Positions 11,133 to 20,270 are shown, counted from the first letter of the stretch. The stretch: DNA of 64,000 nucleotides from Flavobacterium sp. (GCA_010365135.1 JAAFGY010000003.1:1-64000); one strand, 5' to 3'. Made by a program: numbers and translations. Notes: a model not told the origin generated them from the letters alone.

Positions 11133-11585
11133 TTACTCTTTATTTTTTGAATCGATTAAAATGGTTACGGGGCCATCATTTAGGAGCAAAACTTTCATAT
11201 CGGCTCCAAAAATTCCGGTTTGAACTTTTTTGCCTAATTCATTTTCTAATTGTTGAACGAAGTTTTCATACATTGGAATAGCAATTTCGGGTTTTGCCGC
11301 TTTAATATAAGAAGGGCGATTGCCTTTTTTTGTTGAAGCTTGAAGAGTAAATTGAGAAACAACAATTATTTCCCCATCAATATCTTTTACCGAAAGGTTC
11401 ATCACGGCGTTTGCATCTCCAAAAATGCGAAGATTAGCAATTTTTTGGCAAATCCAATTCGTGTCTTCTTGAGTATCGGCATCTTCGATTCCAACTAAAA
11501 CCAATATCCCGTTTTGAATTTCGGCCACAATTTTAGAATCGATGGTTACGGAGGCGGAGGAAACTCTCTGGATTACTGTTTTCAA
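11133..11585 (-). CDS. dtd: D-aminoacyl-tRNA deacylase; start probably TTG at 11585 (ORF track begins at a TTG at 11606)
   Basis: KTVIQRVSSASVTIDSK...VVSQFTLQASTKKGNRPS...GIFGADMKVLLLNDGPVTI. Confidence 0.93.
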   Translation of the reverse strand: MKTVIQRVSSASVTIDSKIVAEIQNGILVLVGIEDADTQEDTNWICQKIANLRIFGDANAVMNLSVKDIDGEIIVVSQFTLQASTKKGNRPSYIKAAKPEIAIPMYENFVQQLENELGKKVQTGIFGADMKVLLLNDGPVTILIDSKNKE

Positions 11586-11603
11586 AATAATGGTGCTTTT
11601 TAA

Positions 11604-11637
11604 CAACCCTATCAGGGTTTAAAACCCTGATAGGGTT
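11604..11637. repeat. REP-like palindrome AACCCTATCAGGGTTTAAAACCCTGATAGGGTT between rsgA and dtd
   Basis: Near-perfect inverted repeat, each half itself palindromic; related copy at 23974..24006. Confidence 0.85.
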
Positions 11638-11651
11638 AGGATCTAAAATAA

Positions 11652-12629
11652 TTATTTCCGCGTTTCATCACTGGCTTTTCGATCTTCATCGAAGGAATCG
11701 GTGCGATAATTTTCGTCATCACCTTCCAATATTTTAATGTAGCTATTGTAGCGTGACCAAGCGATTTCGTCTTTTTCTAAAGCTGTTTTTATGGCGCATT
11801 GCGGTTCGTCTTTGTGCAAACAATTATTGAATTTGCATTGGTCTTTCAACTTGAAAAACTCTGGAAAATAACCACTAATCTCCTCTTTTTCCATATCCAC
11901 AATTCCAAAACCTTTGATTCCCGGCGTGTCTATTATTCGAGCATCAAAAGACAAATCATACATTTCAGCAAAAGTCGTTGTGTGCTGTCCTTGTTTACTG
12001 GCTTCGGAAATGGTTTTAGTTTTTAGATTCAAAGTGGGTTCCATAGCATTGACCAAAGTCGATTTTCCAACACCAGAATGTCCCGAAAACATACTTACTT
12101 TGCCAATCATCATGGCCTTTAACTCCTCTATTCCTTTACTTTCTATGGCAGAAACACGAAGGCATTTATAGCCAATAGCCGAATAAATATGCTCCAAATA
12201 CAATTGTTCGTCCAAGGTTGCTTCGTCGAAAGTGTCAATTTTGTTGAAAACCAAAACCGTTTCAATTCCATAAGCTTCGGCAGTTACAAGAAAACGGTCG
12301 ATAAAATTAGGCGTTGTTGGCGGATTGTTGATGGTAACCAAAAGGAAAACGCGATCAATATTCGACGCAATAATGTGCATTTGATGTGACAGATTCACCG
12401 ATTTTCGAACAATATAATTCTTTCTTTCGTGGATTTTATGAATGGTTCCTGTAACGGTATCCGAAGTTTCTTCGAGTTCATAATCTACAACATCGCCTAC
12501 AGCAATTGGGTTCGTGCTTTTGATACCTTTGATTCGGAATTTCCCTTTCATACGGCATTCGATAAAAGCGCCTTGATCGGATTTTACGGTGTACCAACTT
12601 CCTGTAGATTTATAAACGGTTCCTGTCAT
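11652..12629 (-). CDS. rsgA: Ribosome small subunit-dependent GTPase A
   Basis: FNKID, GHSGVGKSTLVN, DTPGIKGFG and CKFNNCLHKDEPQCAI zinc motif. Confidence 0.96.
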   Translation of the reverse strand: MTGTVYKSTGSWYTVKSDQGAFIECRMKGKFRIKGIKSTNPIAVGDVVDYELEETSDTVTGTIHKIHERKNYIVRKSVNLSHQMHIIASNIDRVFLLVTINNPPTTPNFIDRFLVTAEAYGIETVLVFNKIDTFDEATLDEQLYLEHIYSAIGYKCLRVSAIESKGIEELKAMMIGKVSMFSGHSGVGKSTLVNAMEPTLNLKTKTISEASKQGQHTTTFAEMYDLSFDARIIDTPGIKGFGIVDMEKEEISGYFPEFFKLKDQCKFNNCLHKDEPQCAIKTALEKDEIAWSRYNSYIKILEGDDENYRTDSFDEDRKASDETRK

Positions 12630-12724
12630 TACAATTTTAGATTTCTGAATTCAGATTTTAGATTTCAATGTTTGCAAAGATAAAAGATTTATGGAGGATT
12701 TAGATTTTTGAATACTCTAATAAA

Positions 12725-12757
12725 CAAAAATCCCAAAACAATTAGCCTTGGGATTTT
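12725..12757 (-). terminator. Intrinsic terminator downstream of the DAHP synthase/chorismate mutase gene
   Basis: Minus strand AAAATCCCAAGGCTAATTGTTTTGGGATTTTTGTTT. Confidence 0.8.
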
Positions 12758-12824
12758 ATAAATTTCAATGTTCAATTACCGAAATCTTCAATCAAAAATC
12801 GTTAATCTGCAATCTTAAATCATC

Positions 12825-13904
12825 TTATGAATTCAATATTTTCTCTTGGTGACCAATACTTTCTTGGTGAATATCTCTGAATAACCTAACAATAAATTCT
12901 TCGGTTAACCCTTTTTTCGCACCTGCAGCGATCATTTTTACTTGGATTTCGTTCCAACGATTGTTTTGCAAAACAGCCACGTTATTTTCTTTTTTCACTT
13001 GACCAATTTCGTCAGCAACTTTCATACGCTTGCCTAAAAGCTCTAATAAATTGGCATCTAAAACATCGATATTGGCTCTTAATTTGGTCATTTTATTTTC
13101 AAAATCTGAATCTCCACTCACTTTTCTGATTTTCAAATCTTTGAAAATTTGTTTTAAAGCGGCAGGCGTCACTTGTTGCGCAGCATCACTCCACGCATTG
13201 TCTGGGTCATTATGCGTTTCGATAATCATACCGTCATAGTTCAAGTCCAAAGCTTCCTGAGTCACTTCAAGAATCATATCACGGTTTCCTGTAATGTGCG
13301 ATGGATCGATGATTAAAGGCAAATCAGGGAATTTATTTTGCAGTTCGATAGCAATTTGCCATTCTGGAATGTTTCTGTATTTTGTTTTTTCGTAAGTAGA
13401 AAAACCTCTATGAATTACTCCTAAATTTTTGATTCCAGCAGCATACAAACGCTCTACACCACCCAACCACAAAGCCATATCTGGATTTACAGGGTTTTTA
13501 ATCAATACAATTTTGTCAGTTCCTTTTAATGTATCGGCAATTTCCTGAACCGCAAACGGATTTGCAGTAGTTCGAGCACCAATCCATAGAACGTCAATGT
13601 CATTTTCTAAAGCCAATTTACAGTGTGCAGCTGTGGCAACTTCAGTTCCCATTAGCAAACCTGTTTCTGCTTTTGCTTTTTTCAACCATTTCAAACCTAT
13701 TTCACCAACACCTTCAAATCCTCCTGGACGAGTTCTTGGTTTCCAGATTCCTGCTCTAAAAACGCTTACATCTGAATCTTTCAATTCGTGCGCAATTTTC
13801 AAAACTTGTTCTTCTGTTTCAGCACTACAAGGTCCTGCAATTACGAATGGGTGAGTCAAATTGAATTCGTTCAACCAATTTCTCATTTCTTTCTTGTTTT
13901 CCAT
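12825..13904 (-). CDS. Bifunctional 3-deoxy-7-phosphoheptulonate synthase/chorismate mutase
   Basis: FVIAGPCSAETEEQVL...FRAGIWKPRTRPGGFEG plus C-terminal chorismate mutase (LRANIDVLDANLLELLGKRMKVADEIGQVKKENNVAVLQ). Confidence 0.95.
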   Translation of the reverse strand: MENKKEMRNWLNEFNLTHPFVIAGPCSAETEEQVLKIAHELKDSDVSVFRAGIWKPRTRPGGFEGVGEIGLKWLKKAKAETGLLMGTEVATAAHCKLALENDIDVLWIGARTTANPFAVQEIADTLKGTDKIVLIKNPVNPDMALWLGGVERLYAAGIKNLGVIHRGFSTYEKTKYRNIPEWQIAIELQNKFPDLPLIIDPSHITGNRDMILEVTQEALDLNYDGMIIETHNDPDNAWSDAAQQVTPAALKQIFKDLKIRKVSGDSDFENKMTKLRANIDVLDANLLELLGKRMKVADEIGQVKKENNVAVLQNNRWNEIQVKMIAAGAKKGLTEEFIVRLFRDIHQESIGHQEKILNS

Positions 13905-13945
13905 CTTTTCTAACTATTTATTTTTTGTTGTGTTTTATTTTAATA

Positions 13946-14803
13946 CTATTTTTTACTATTCATTCCGTTTAAAATTTCTCTTATGCGGTTTACGCCTTGC
14001 ATTTCATTGAAAATCGCATCATAATCGTCATTCTCTAGCAACTCTTTGAACTTGGATAAATTAGAAATGTATTCTTCCAATGTTTTTACAACTTGCTTTT
14101 TATTCTGTTTGAAAATTGGTGTCCACATTGCTGGTGAACTTTTGGCCAAACGAACTGTGCTTTCAAACCCAGAACCCGCCATATCAAATATATCTTGCTC
14201 GTCTTTTTCTTTGTTTATCACCGTTTTTCCGAGCATAAACGAACTAATGTGCGACAAATGCGAAACATAAGCAATGTGTTTATCGTGTGATTTTGGATCC
14301 ATATATCGAATTCTCATTCCCATACTTTTGAACAAATCCAATGCTTTTTCCTGTAACTTGAAAGTCGTCTTTTCCACTTCGCAAATGATATTTGTTTTGC
14401 CTTGAAACAATCCTTTTATCGCCGCCGATGGCCCAGAAAACTCCGTTCCTGCAATGGGATGCGCTGCTATAAAATTCCTTCTTTTAGGATGATTTCTTAC
14501 CGCCTCACAAATTGGAGTCTTGGTAGAACCAACATCAAAAACTGTCGATGTATCTGGAATTATATCCAAAACTTTTGGCAAAAACATAAGAGCGACATCA
14601 ACAGGAACCGAAAGAATTACGTAATCGGCTTGGACTAAATCTTCGAAAACCGCAACCTCATCAATAATTCCCAGCGACATTGCCTCTTTCAAATGATTTT
14701 CATTACTGTCGATCCCATAAATTCTGGCATCTTCAAAAAATTCTTTAGCTCCTAATGCTAATGAGCCTCCTATTAATCCTGTTCCTATTACGAATATTTT
14801 CAT
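13946..14803 (-). CDS. tyrA: Prephenate dehydrogenase; start taken at MKIFVIGTGLIGGSLALG
   Basis: NAD-binding GTGLIGGSLALG; HPIAGTEFSGPSAA; SHLSHISSFML. Confidence 0.9.
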   Translation of the reverse strand: MKIFVIGTGLIGGSLALGAKEFFEDARIYGIDSNENHLKEAMSLGIIDEVAVFEDLVQADYVILSVPVDVALMFLPKVLDIIPDTSTVFDVGSTKTPICEAVRNHPKRRNFIAAHPIAGTEFSGPSAAIKGLFQGKTNIICEVEKTTFKLQEKALDLFKSMGMRIRYMDPKSHDKHIAYVSHLSHISSFMLGKTVINKEKDEQDIFDMAGSGFESTVRLAKSSPAMWTPIFKQNKKQVVKTLEEYISNLSKFKELLENDDYDAIFNEMQGVNRIREILNGMNSKK

Positions 14804-14869
14804 TTTTATTATGCTTTTGGCTTTTGGCTTTTGGCTTTTGGTAGCTGACAAATTGCCAACTGCTAAAAG

Positions 14870-16027
14870 CTACAAGCCAATTGCAAATCTATCAATTGCT
14901 TCTTGAATTTTTTCCTCTTTTACACACAATGCAAATCGAATATATCCTTCGCCATTGGAACCAAAAATAGTTCCTGGTGTAATGAATATCGATTTTTCGT
15001 ATAATATTTTATCAATAAAATCTTCTGAAGATGCGATTCCTGCTGGTAATTTTGCCCAAACAAATAATCCAACACCTTCTTTGTAAACTTCGCAACCTAG
15101 CTTTTGAGCCAACTGTTCAGTCAAAACTCTTCTTTTCTTGTAAACCGCATTCATCGAATCAAACCAAGATTTTTCGCTTTTTAATGCTTCAATCGCTCCT
15201 TTTTGGATTCCGAAGAACATTCCGCTGTCCATATTGCTTTTTACTTTCAAAACTGCATCAATGCAAGCCGCATTTCCTAAAACCATTCCCACTCGCCAAC
15301 CTGCCATATTGAAAGTTTTTGATAAAGAATTTAATTCTAATGCTACGTCTTTTGCGCCTTCGACTTGCAACAAACTCATTGGATTATCGTTCAAAACAAA
15401 ACTGTACGGATTGTCATTGATTAATAAAATATTGTGCTTTTTGGCGAAAGCCACTAATTTTTCGAACAATTCCAAACTTCCTCTCGCTCCTGTTGGCATA
15501 TGCGGATAACCCAACCACATCAATTTTACTTTGGATAAATCTAATTTTTCTAAAGCTTCGAAATCAGGTTCCCAATAATTTTTTTCCTGCAAATCATAAT
15601 AAACCGGAACCGCTCCAACCAAATTCGTAACGGAAGAATACGTTGGGTAACCTGGATTTGGAATTAAAACTTGGTCTCCCTCATTCAAAAAAGCTAGCGA
15701 AATATGCATAATTCCTTCTTTGGAACCCATTAAAGGTAAAATTTCAGTATTCGAATCTAAAGCAACTCCGTAATTATTTTCATAAAAATCAGCCATTCCT
15801 TTTCTCAATTCCGGCAATCCTTGGTAACTTTGATATTGATGCGCATTTTCTTCTTGCATCGCCAAATTTACGGCCTCAATAACCGCTTGTGACGGACGCA
15901 AATCTGGGCTTCCAATTCCCATATTGATAATGGGTTTTCCTTCAGAAGCCAATTGTCTTACCTCTCTCAATTTTGAAGAGAAATAGTATTCTTCAACTAT
16001 GTCTAAACGTTTAGCGGTTGTAATCAT
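14870..16027 (-). CDS. Class I/II pyridoxal-phosphate aminotransferase
   Basis: NPGYPTYSS, LNSLSKTFNMAGWRVGMVLGN, FALCVKEEKIQEAIDR. Confidence 0.93.
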   Translation of the reverse strand: MITTAKRLDIVEEYYFSSKLREVRQLASEGKPIINMGIGSPDLRPSQAVIEAVNLAMQEENAHQYQSYQGLPELRKGMADFYENNYGVALDSNTEILPLMGSKEGIMHISLAFLNEGDQVLIPNPGYPTYSSVTNLVGAVPVYYDLQEKNYWEPDFEALEKLDLSKVKLMWLGYPHMPTGARGSLELFEKLVAFAKKHNILLINDNPYSFVLNDNPMSLLQVEGAKDVALELNSLSKTFNMAGWRVGMVLGNAACIDAVLKVKSNMDSGMFFGIQKGAIEALKSEKSWFDSMNAVYKKRRVLTEQLAQKLGCEVYKEGVGLFVWAKLPAGIASSEDFIDKILYEKSIFITPGTIFGSNGEGYIRFALCVKEEKIQEAIDRFAIGL

Positions 16028-16038
16028 TTTCTTTTTTT

Positions 16039-16088
16039 TCCTCCCCCAACCCCCTCCAAAAGGAAGGGGAGCCGAAATCGAAAAGGGG
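16039..16088. repeat. GC-rich intergenic repeat between pheA and the aminotransferase
   Basis: CCTCCCCCAACCCCCTCCAAAAGGAAGGGGAGCCGAAATCGAAAAGGGG in otherwise AT-rich spacer. Confidence 0.65.
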
Positions 16089-16194
16089 ATTTTTATTTAT
16101 TATTTTCTGTTTTATCTTTAAAATTTTGAATTGTGATTTCTGAAATCTGCATTATATATTCTGCCTTCTGAAATCTAAAATCTGCAATCTTGAA

Positions 16195-17079
16195 CTACGG
16201 TTTTGTGTTTTTATATTCTCCTAAAACTTTGAAATATTCTGCCATAATTTCCAATAAAGATTTTGCTTTCGCGTAATCTTGGTACTTTTCAAAAGTTACG
16301 TCCACAAAAAACGAATATTTCCAAGGTGTTTCTATTTTTGGCAAGGATTGAATCTTGGTTAAATTCAGTTTGCAATCGCTCATTACATTCAAAACGGCGG
16401 CCAAACTTCCGCGTTTGTGATCCAATTCGAATTTTATAGAGGCGCGATTAATTTCGTTTTTTGAAACAAATGAATTTTCCCGTTTTACAATAACAAAACG
16501 CGTCATATTATTGTTAATCGTTTGGATTTCTGGAGCCAAAATTTCTAAATCATACATTTCCGCTGCCGTTTTACTGGCAATTGCAGCAATTCCTAAAAGT
16601 TGCTTTTTCTGAATTCTACGTGCTGTTTCGGCCGTATCTTTATCTTCGACTAATTTAATTTTTGGATATTTTTTCAAGAATTCCATACATTGCAACAACG
16701 CCATTGGATGCGAATGAACTTCAAGAATATCTTTAATATTCTGCCCTTTTAGCGCCATTAAATTTTGATGAATGTCTAAATAATGCTCGCCAATAATGTG
16801 CAAATTATTCTTGTCAATCAACGCATAATTCGGAATAATTGGACCCGCAATAGAATTTTCTATCGCCATAACTGCCTGATCTGATTTTCCCGAAAGCAAA
16901 CTGTCTACTAATTTATCGAATGACAAACATTCATCCACTTCGACCTCATTGCCAAAATATTCTTGCGCCACCTGATGGTGAAAAGAGCCTTTTATACCTT
17001 GTATTGCAATCCTCTCCCCGACCCTCAACAAACGAGAGGGAGAATCGGTGGAAGTAGTTTGCTTATTTGTAGTGTTCAT
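16195..17079 (-). CDS. pheA: Prephenate dehydratase with ACT domain
   Basis: IAIQGIKGSFHHQVAQEYFG; AIENSIAGPIIPNY; ELDHKRGSLAAVLNVMSDCKLNLTKIQSLP. Confidence 0.95.
   Translation of the reverse strand: MNTTNKQTTSTDSPSRLLRVGERIAIQGIKGSFHHQVAQEYFGNEVEVDECLSFDKLVDSLLSGKSDQAVMAIENSIAGPIIPNYALIDKNNLHIIGEHYLDIHQNLMALKGQNIKDILEVHSHPMALLQCMEFLKKYPKIKLVEDKDTAETARRIQKKQLLGIAAIASKTAAEMYDLEILAPEIQTINNNMTRFVIVKRENSFVSKNEINRASIKFELDHKRGSLAAVLNVMSDCKLNLTKIQSLPKIETPWKYSFFVDVTFEKYQDYAKAKSLLEIMAEYFKVLGEYKNTKP
17011..17048. repeat. GC-rich intergenic-type repeat inside the pheA 5' coding region
   Basis: CCTCTCCCCGACCCTCAACAAACGAGAGGGAGAATCGG resembles the intergenic copy at 16041..16088 (CCTCCCCCAACCCCCTCCAAAAGGAAGGGGAGCCGAAATCG). 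Confidence 0.65.
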
Positions 17080-17087
17080 AAATATTC

Positions 17088-17116
17088 AAAAAAAAATCCT
17101 GATTTTCATCAGGATT
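17088..17116 (-). terminator. Attenuator terminator of the pheA leader
   Basis: Minus strand ATCCTGATGAAAATCAGGATTTTTTTTT, about 10 nt before the pheA ATG. Confidence 0.9.
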
Positions 17117-17167
17117 GTATATTAGTTTTATTTGTTTCTTAATCGTTCAAATAACCATAGACAATCC

Positions 17168-17224
17168 TTACTTCCTAAAGAAGAAATAGTAAGTATTGCT
17201 AAAATAAAACTGGTTAGTTGACAT
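17168..17224 (-). CDS. Phe/Tyr-rich leader peptide MSTNQFYFSNTYYFFFRK
   Basis: 19-codon ORF upstream of pheA; 8 of 18 residues are Phe or Tyr; the FFF codons lie inside hairpin CTTACT...AGTAAG. Confidence 0.85.
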   Translation of the reverse strand: MSTNQFYFSNTYYFFFRK

Positions 17225-17276
17225 TTTGTTTCGTATTTTTAGTAAAATTCTCTGCGAATGTATAAATTATTTTTTG

Positions 17277-17342
17277 CTAACCAAAAGAAAACGCCGATTT
17301 TATTGAACAAAAAAAGAATTCTCGATAAAACTGGTTTTTCAT
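17277..17342 (-). CDS. Second upstream Phe-rich leader peptide MKNQFYREFFFCSIKSAFSFG
   Basis: 22-codon ORF; 6 Phe and 1 Tyr; shares AACCAGTTTTAT (NQFY) with the proximal leader. Confidence 0.75.
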   Translation of the reverse strand: MKNQFYREFFFCSIKSAFSFG

Positions 17343-17383
17343 TAGGTAATAATCAAAAATGAAGATTTTAAATTGCAATTAGA

Positions 17384-17391
17384 CAAATATA
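17384..17391 (-). promoter_or_regulatory. Candidate Bacteroidetes -7 element TATATTTG for the pheA leader transcript
   Basis: Matches TAnnTTTG about 40 nt upstream of the first leader ATG; -33 element not clear. Confidence 0.5.
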
Positions 17392-17446
17392 CTTACTACC
17401 CATTCATTATTGATAAACATTGAAATATGATGAACTATTTTCAACA

Positions 17447-17479
17447 AAAAAGCATCCGTAAAAAACGAATGCTTTTTGT
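17447..17479 (-). terminator. Intrinsic terminator of the outer-membrane protein gene
   Basis: Minus strand CAAAAAGCATTCGTTTTTTACGGATGCTTTTTTG. Confidence 0.75.
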
Positions 17480-17501
17480 AAAACTTTTGAAAGTTTAAAT
17501 A

Positions 17502-18092
17502 TTAAAAGTTTTTAGAAATCCCAACGCTAAAAGCTTGACCAAAACTGAAATTAAAACTTTTGGTATCAGTACCATTATTAGTTGTGTTATTTAAGGTGTC
17601 ATATCCTAAACCTCCAATATTAAAATTCAATCCAAAATTTTTCTTCAAATTAAGATATATTGCAGGAGTTATACCAATATAATAACCATTTTCTTTTGTT
17701 TTTGATAAAGTACTATTATCTCCAGTTATATTCCAATATTTTACATATTGGTATCCAACTCCCAAATCTGCATAAACGGAGAAAATTTCGCTTAAGGTTT
17801 TTGAATACCTTAAAAAACCACCTACCAAAAATTTGTTATTATTTAGTTCTTGACTATTTTCATATCCATATTTATATGAATTAACGGAAGATTCGACCCC
17901 CAAAGTCCAATTATCATTGTATTGATAACCCATTTTTGGAGAAAAATTAAAATTTTTAATTTGTGAAGAACTTCCCGAATCACCTGATTTTTGAGAGTTA
18001 TAACTTATATTTCCAGAAACTAAAATTGTTCCTTTTTGAGCATTTGCAAAGCTAAACATAGACAATGCAAGAATTAGTAATAATTTTTTCAT
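17502..18092 (-). CDS. Outer-membrane beta-barrel protein
   Basis: Signal peptide MKKLLLILALSMFSFANAQ; alternating beta-strand pattern; C-terminal ...FSVGISKNF. Confidence 0.75.
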   Translation of the reverse strand: MKKLLLILALSMFSFANAQKGTILVSGNISYNSQKSGDSGSSSQIKNFNFSPKMGYQYNDNWTLGVESSVNSYKYGYENSQELNNNKFLVGGFLRYSKTLSEIFSVYADLGVGYQYVKYWNITGDNSTLSKTKENGYYIGITPAIYLNLKKNFGLNFNIGGLGYDTLNNTTNNGTDTKSFNFSFGQAFSVGISKNF

Positions 18093-18277
18093 TTTTAAAG
18101 TGTTTTAAATTTAATATAGTTTTAACAAGAACAATGCCATATTTTCTATAAATTTCTTCGATAATTATTATCAAGTTTTAGTCTAAATAAAAATGTTTAT
18201 AAGAAAGAAAAACAAAATCTATAATTTCATTTAACACTCCATTATTTTCTGTTTACTTTTGCAACAAATAAAACACA

Positions 18278-19174
18278 ATGTCAATAGAAGTAAATAACAT
18301 ATCCAAAAGTTATGGTGCGCAAAAAGCACTGGACAACATTTCGTTTTCTGTTCACAAGGGCGAAATCGTAGGTTTTTTAGGGCCAAATGGTGCCGGAAAA
18401 TCAACTTTGATGAAAATATTGACCACTTATATTGCTGCCGACGTAGGCGCTGCTTCGGTCAATGGATTTGATGTCGATTCGCAAGCAAAATCTGTACAAC
18501 AATCTATTGGGTACTTGCCGGAACACAATCCTTTATACTTGGATTTGTATGTTCGAGAATACTTAGCCTTCAATGCCGATGTTTATAAAATAGCCAAATC
18601 CCGAATCGAAGAAGTGATTCAATTAACAGGTTTATCCAATGAAAGTCACAAGAAAATAGGACAATTATCTAAAGGTTTTCGCCAGCGTGTGGGATTGGCC
18701 AATGCTTTGTTGCACAATCCCGATGTATTGATTCTAGACGAACCAACAACCGGTTTAGACCCAAATCAATTGGTCGAAATTAGAAATGTGATAAAAAACG
18801 TAGGCAAAGACAAAACTGTTTTTCTGTCGACGCATATTATGCAGGAAGTAGAAGCGATTTGCGACCGAGTGATTATTATTGACAAAGGGAAAATTGTAGC
18901 TGATAAAAAATTAGACAACCTTATTTCAGCTGACAACGAACAAGTTATCGAAGTAGAATTCGATTATAAAGTTGAGGAACAATTGATTGCCAAAATCGAG
19001 AATCTGACTTCCTTCAAAAACACCCACGATATGATTTGGGAATTGACCTTCCTCGCCGATAAAGATATGCGCCCTGCGGTTTTTGATTTTGCCAATGCCA
19101 ATGGTTTAAAAACACTACAACTCAATCAAAAAAATAAAAATTTAGAAGCCATTTTTAGGGAAATTACGAAGTAA
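18278..19174 (+). CDS. gldA: Gliding-motility-associated ABC transporter ATP-binding protein
   Basis: FLGPNGAGKSTLMKILTTYI, LSKGFRQRVGLANALLHNPDVLILDEPTTGLDPNQL; GldA-like length and sequence. Confidence 0.88.
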   Translation: MSIEVNNISKSYGAQKALDNISFSVHKGEIVGFLGPNGAGKSTLMKILTTYIAADVGAASVNGFDVDSQAKSVQQSIGYLPEHNPLYLDLYVREYLAFNADVYKIAKSRIEEVIQLTGLSNESHKKIGQLSKGFRQRVGLANALLHNPDVLILDEPTTGLDPNQLVEIRNVIKNVGKDKTVFLSTHIMQEVEAICDRVIIIDKGKIVADKKLDNLISADNEQVIEVEFDYKVEEQLIAKIENLTSFKNTHDMIWELTFLADKDMRPAVFDFANANGLKTLQLNQKNKNLEAIFREITK

Positions 19175-19188
19175 GTTATAAAAGCGGA

Positions 19189-19236
19189 AAGCTTCCAGTC
19201 ATTGAAAGGCTGGAAGCTTTAAAAGGCTGGAAACTT
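19189..19236. repeat. Palindromic repeat AAAGCTTCCAG...CTGGAAGCTTT plus third partial arm, between convergent genes
   Basis: AAAGCTTCCAGTCATTGAAAGGCTGGAAGCTTTAAAAGGCTGGAAACTTT. Confidence 0.7.
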
Positions 19237-20192
19237 TAAAAAACCTTACTCGCTATTTGTCTAATATTTTCTGATTTTCCCATCGAATAATAATGCAAAA
19301 CAGGAACGCCCGCTGCTTTTAATTCTAAAGATTGCTGAATGGCCCACTCTACTCCTACTTGTTTAATATCTGCTGGAGATTTACATTGGTCGATAGCGTG
19401 AATTAAATCTTCTGGCAAGTCGATTCGGAAAATTTGGGGTAGAATTTGTAAATGCCTTTTAACCGCTATTGGTTTGATTCCGGGAATAATTGGAACCATG
19501 ATGCCAATTGCTCTAGCTTTTTTTACAAAATCAAAATATTTTGCATTGTCAAAAAACATTTGGGTAACCACATAATCTGCTCCTGCATCTACTTTTTCTT
19601 TTAACCTTTTCAAATCCGAAATCAAGGAGGGAGATTCCAAATGTTTCTCTGGATAACCTGCAACTCCAATACAAAAATCGGCTTTATTGTCAATATGCAT
19701 TACATCGTGTAAGTATTTCCCTTGATTCAGTTGGTGAATTTGTTTTACCAAGTCAACAGCATAATTATTACCGCCTTCTTTTGCCACAAAAGATTGTTCC
19801 TCTTTCATCGCATCGCCACGTAAAGCCATCACATTATTAATTTCTAAATAATGACAATCGACCAATAAATACTCAGTTTCTTCTTTTGTAAAACCTCCGC
19901 AAAGCACGTGAGGAACAGTATCAACAGCATATTTATGCTTAATGGAAGCACAAATACCCAAAGTTCCTGGACGCATTCTGGTTAGTTTTTTGTCCAACAG
20001 TCCGTTGCCTTTATCCACATAAATATATTCTTCACGCGAAGTTGTCACGTCTATAAAAGGCGGTTTGAATTCCATCAAGGGATCAATATTATCGTATAAC
20101 TCCTGAATACTTTTGCCTTTTTGTGGTGGAATAATTTCGAAAGAAAACAATGTTTTTCCTTGTGCGTTTTCAATATGTTCAGTTACTTTCAT
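19236..20192 (-). CDS. metF: Methylenetetrahydrofolate reductase
   Basis: FSFEIIPPQKGKS, DVTTSREEY, YVVTQMFFDNAKYFDFV, IPGIKPI. Confidence 0.96.
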   Translation of the reverse strand: MKVTEHIENAQGKTLFSFEIIPPQKGKSIQELYDNIDPLMEFKPPFIDVTTSREEYIYVDKGNGLLDKKLTRMRPGTLGICASIKHKYAVDTVPHVLCGGFTKEETEYLLVDCHYLEINNVMALRGDAMKEEQSFVAKEGGNNYAVDLVKQIHQLNQGKYLHDVMHIDNKADFCIGVAGYPEKHLESPSLISDLKRLKEKVDAGADYVVTQMFFDNAKYFDFVKKARAIGIMVPIIPGIKPIAVKRHLQILPQIFRIDLPEDLIHAIDQCKSPADIKQVGVEWAIQQSLELKAAGVPVLHYYSMGKSENIRQIASKVF

Positions 20193-20270
20193 TTAAGTCT
20201 TAAAGTTTGAATGTCGAATGTCGAAAGTCAGCCCTTTGGACTTTATGACTTTGGACTTTATGACTATTTT

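Noticed and set aside
14804-14851. N-terminal extension of tyrA (MSATKSQKPKAKSIIK)
   Set aside because: Encoded by CTTTTGG spacer repeats; conserved protein starts at MKIFVIGTGLIGG.
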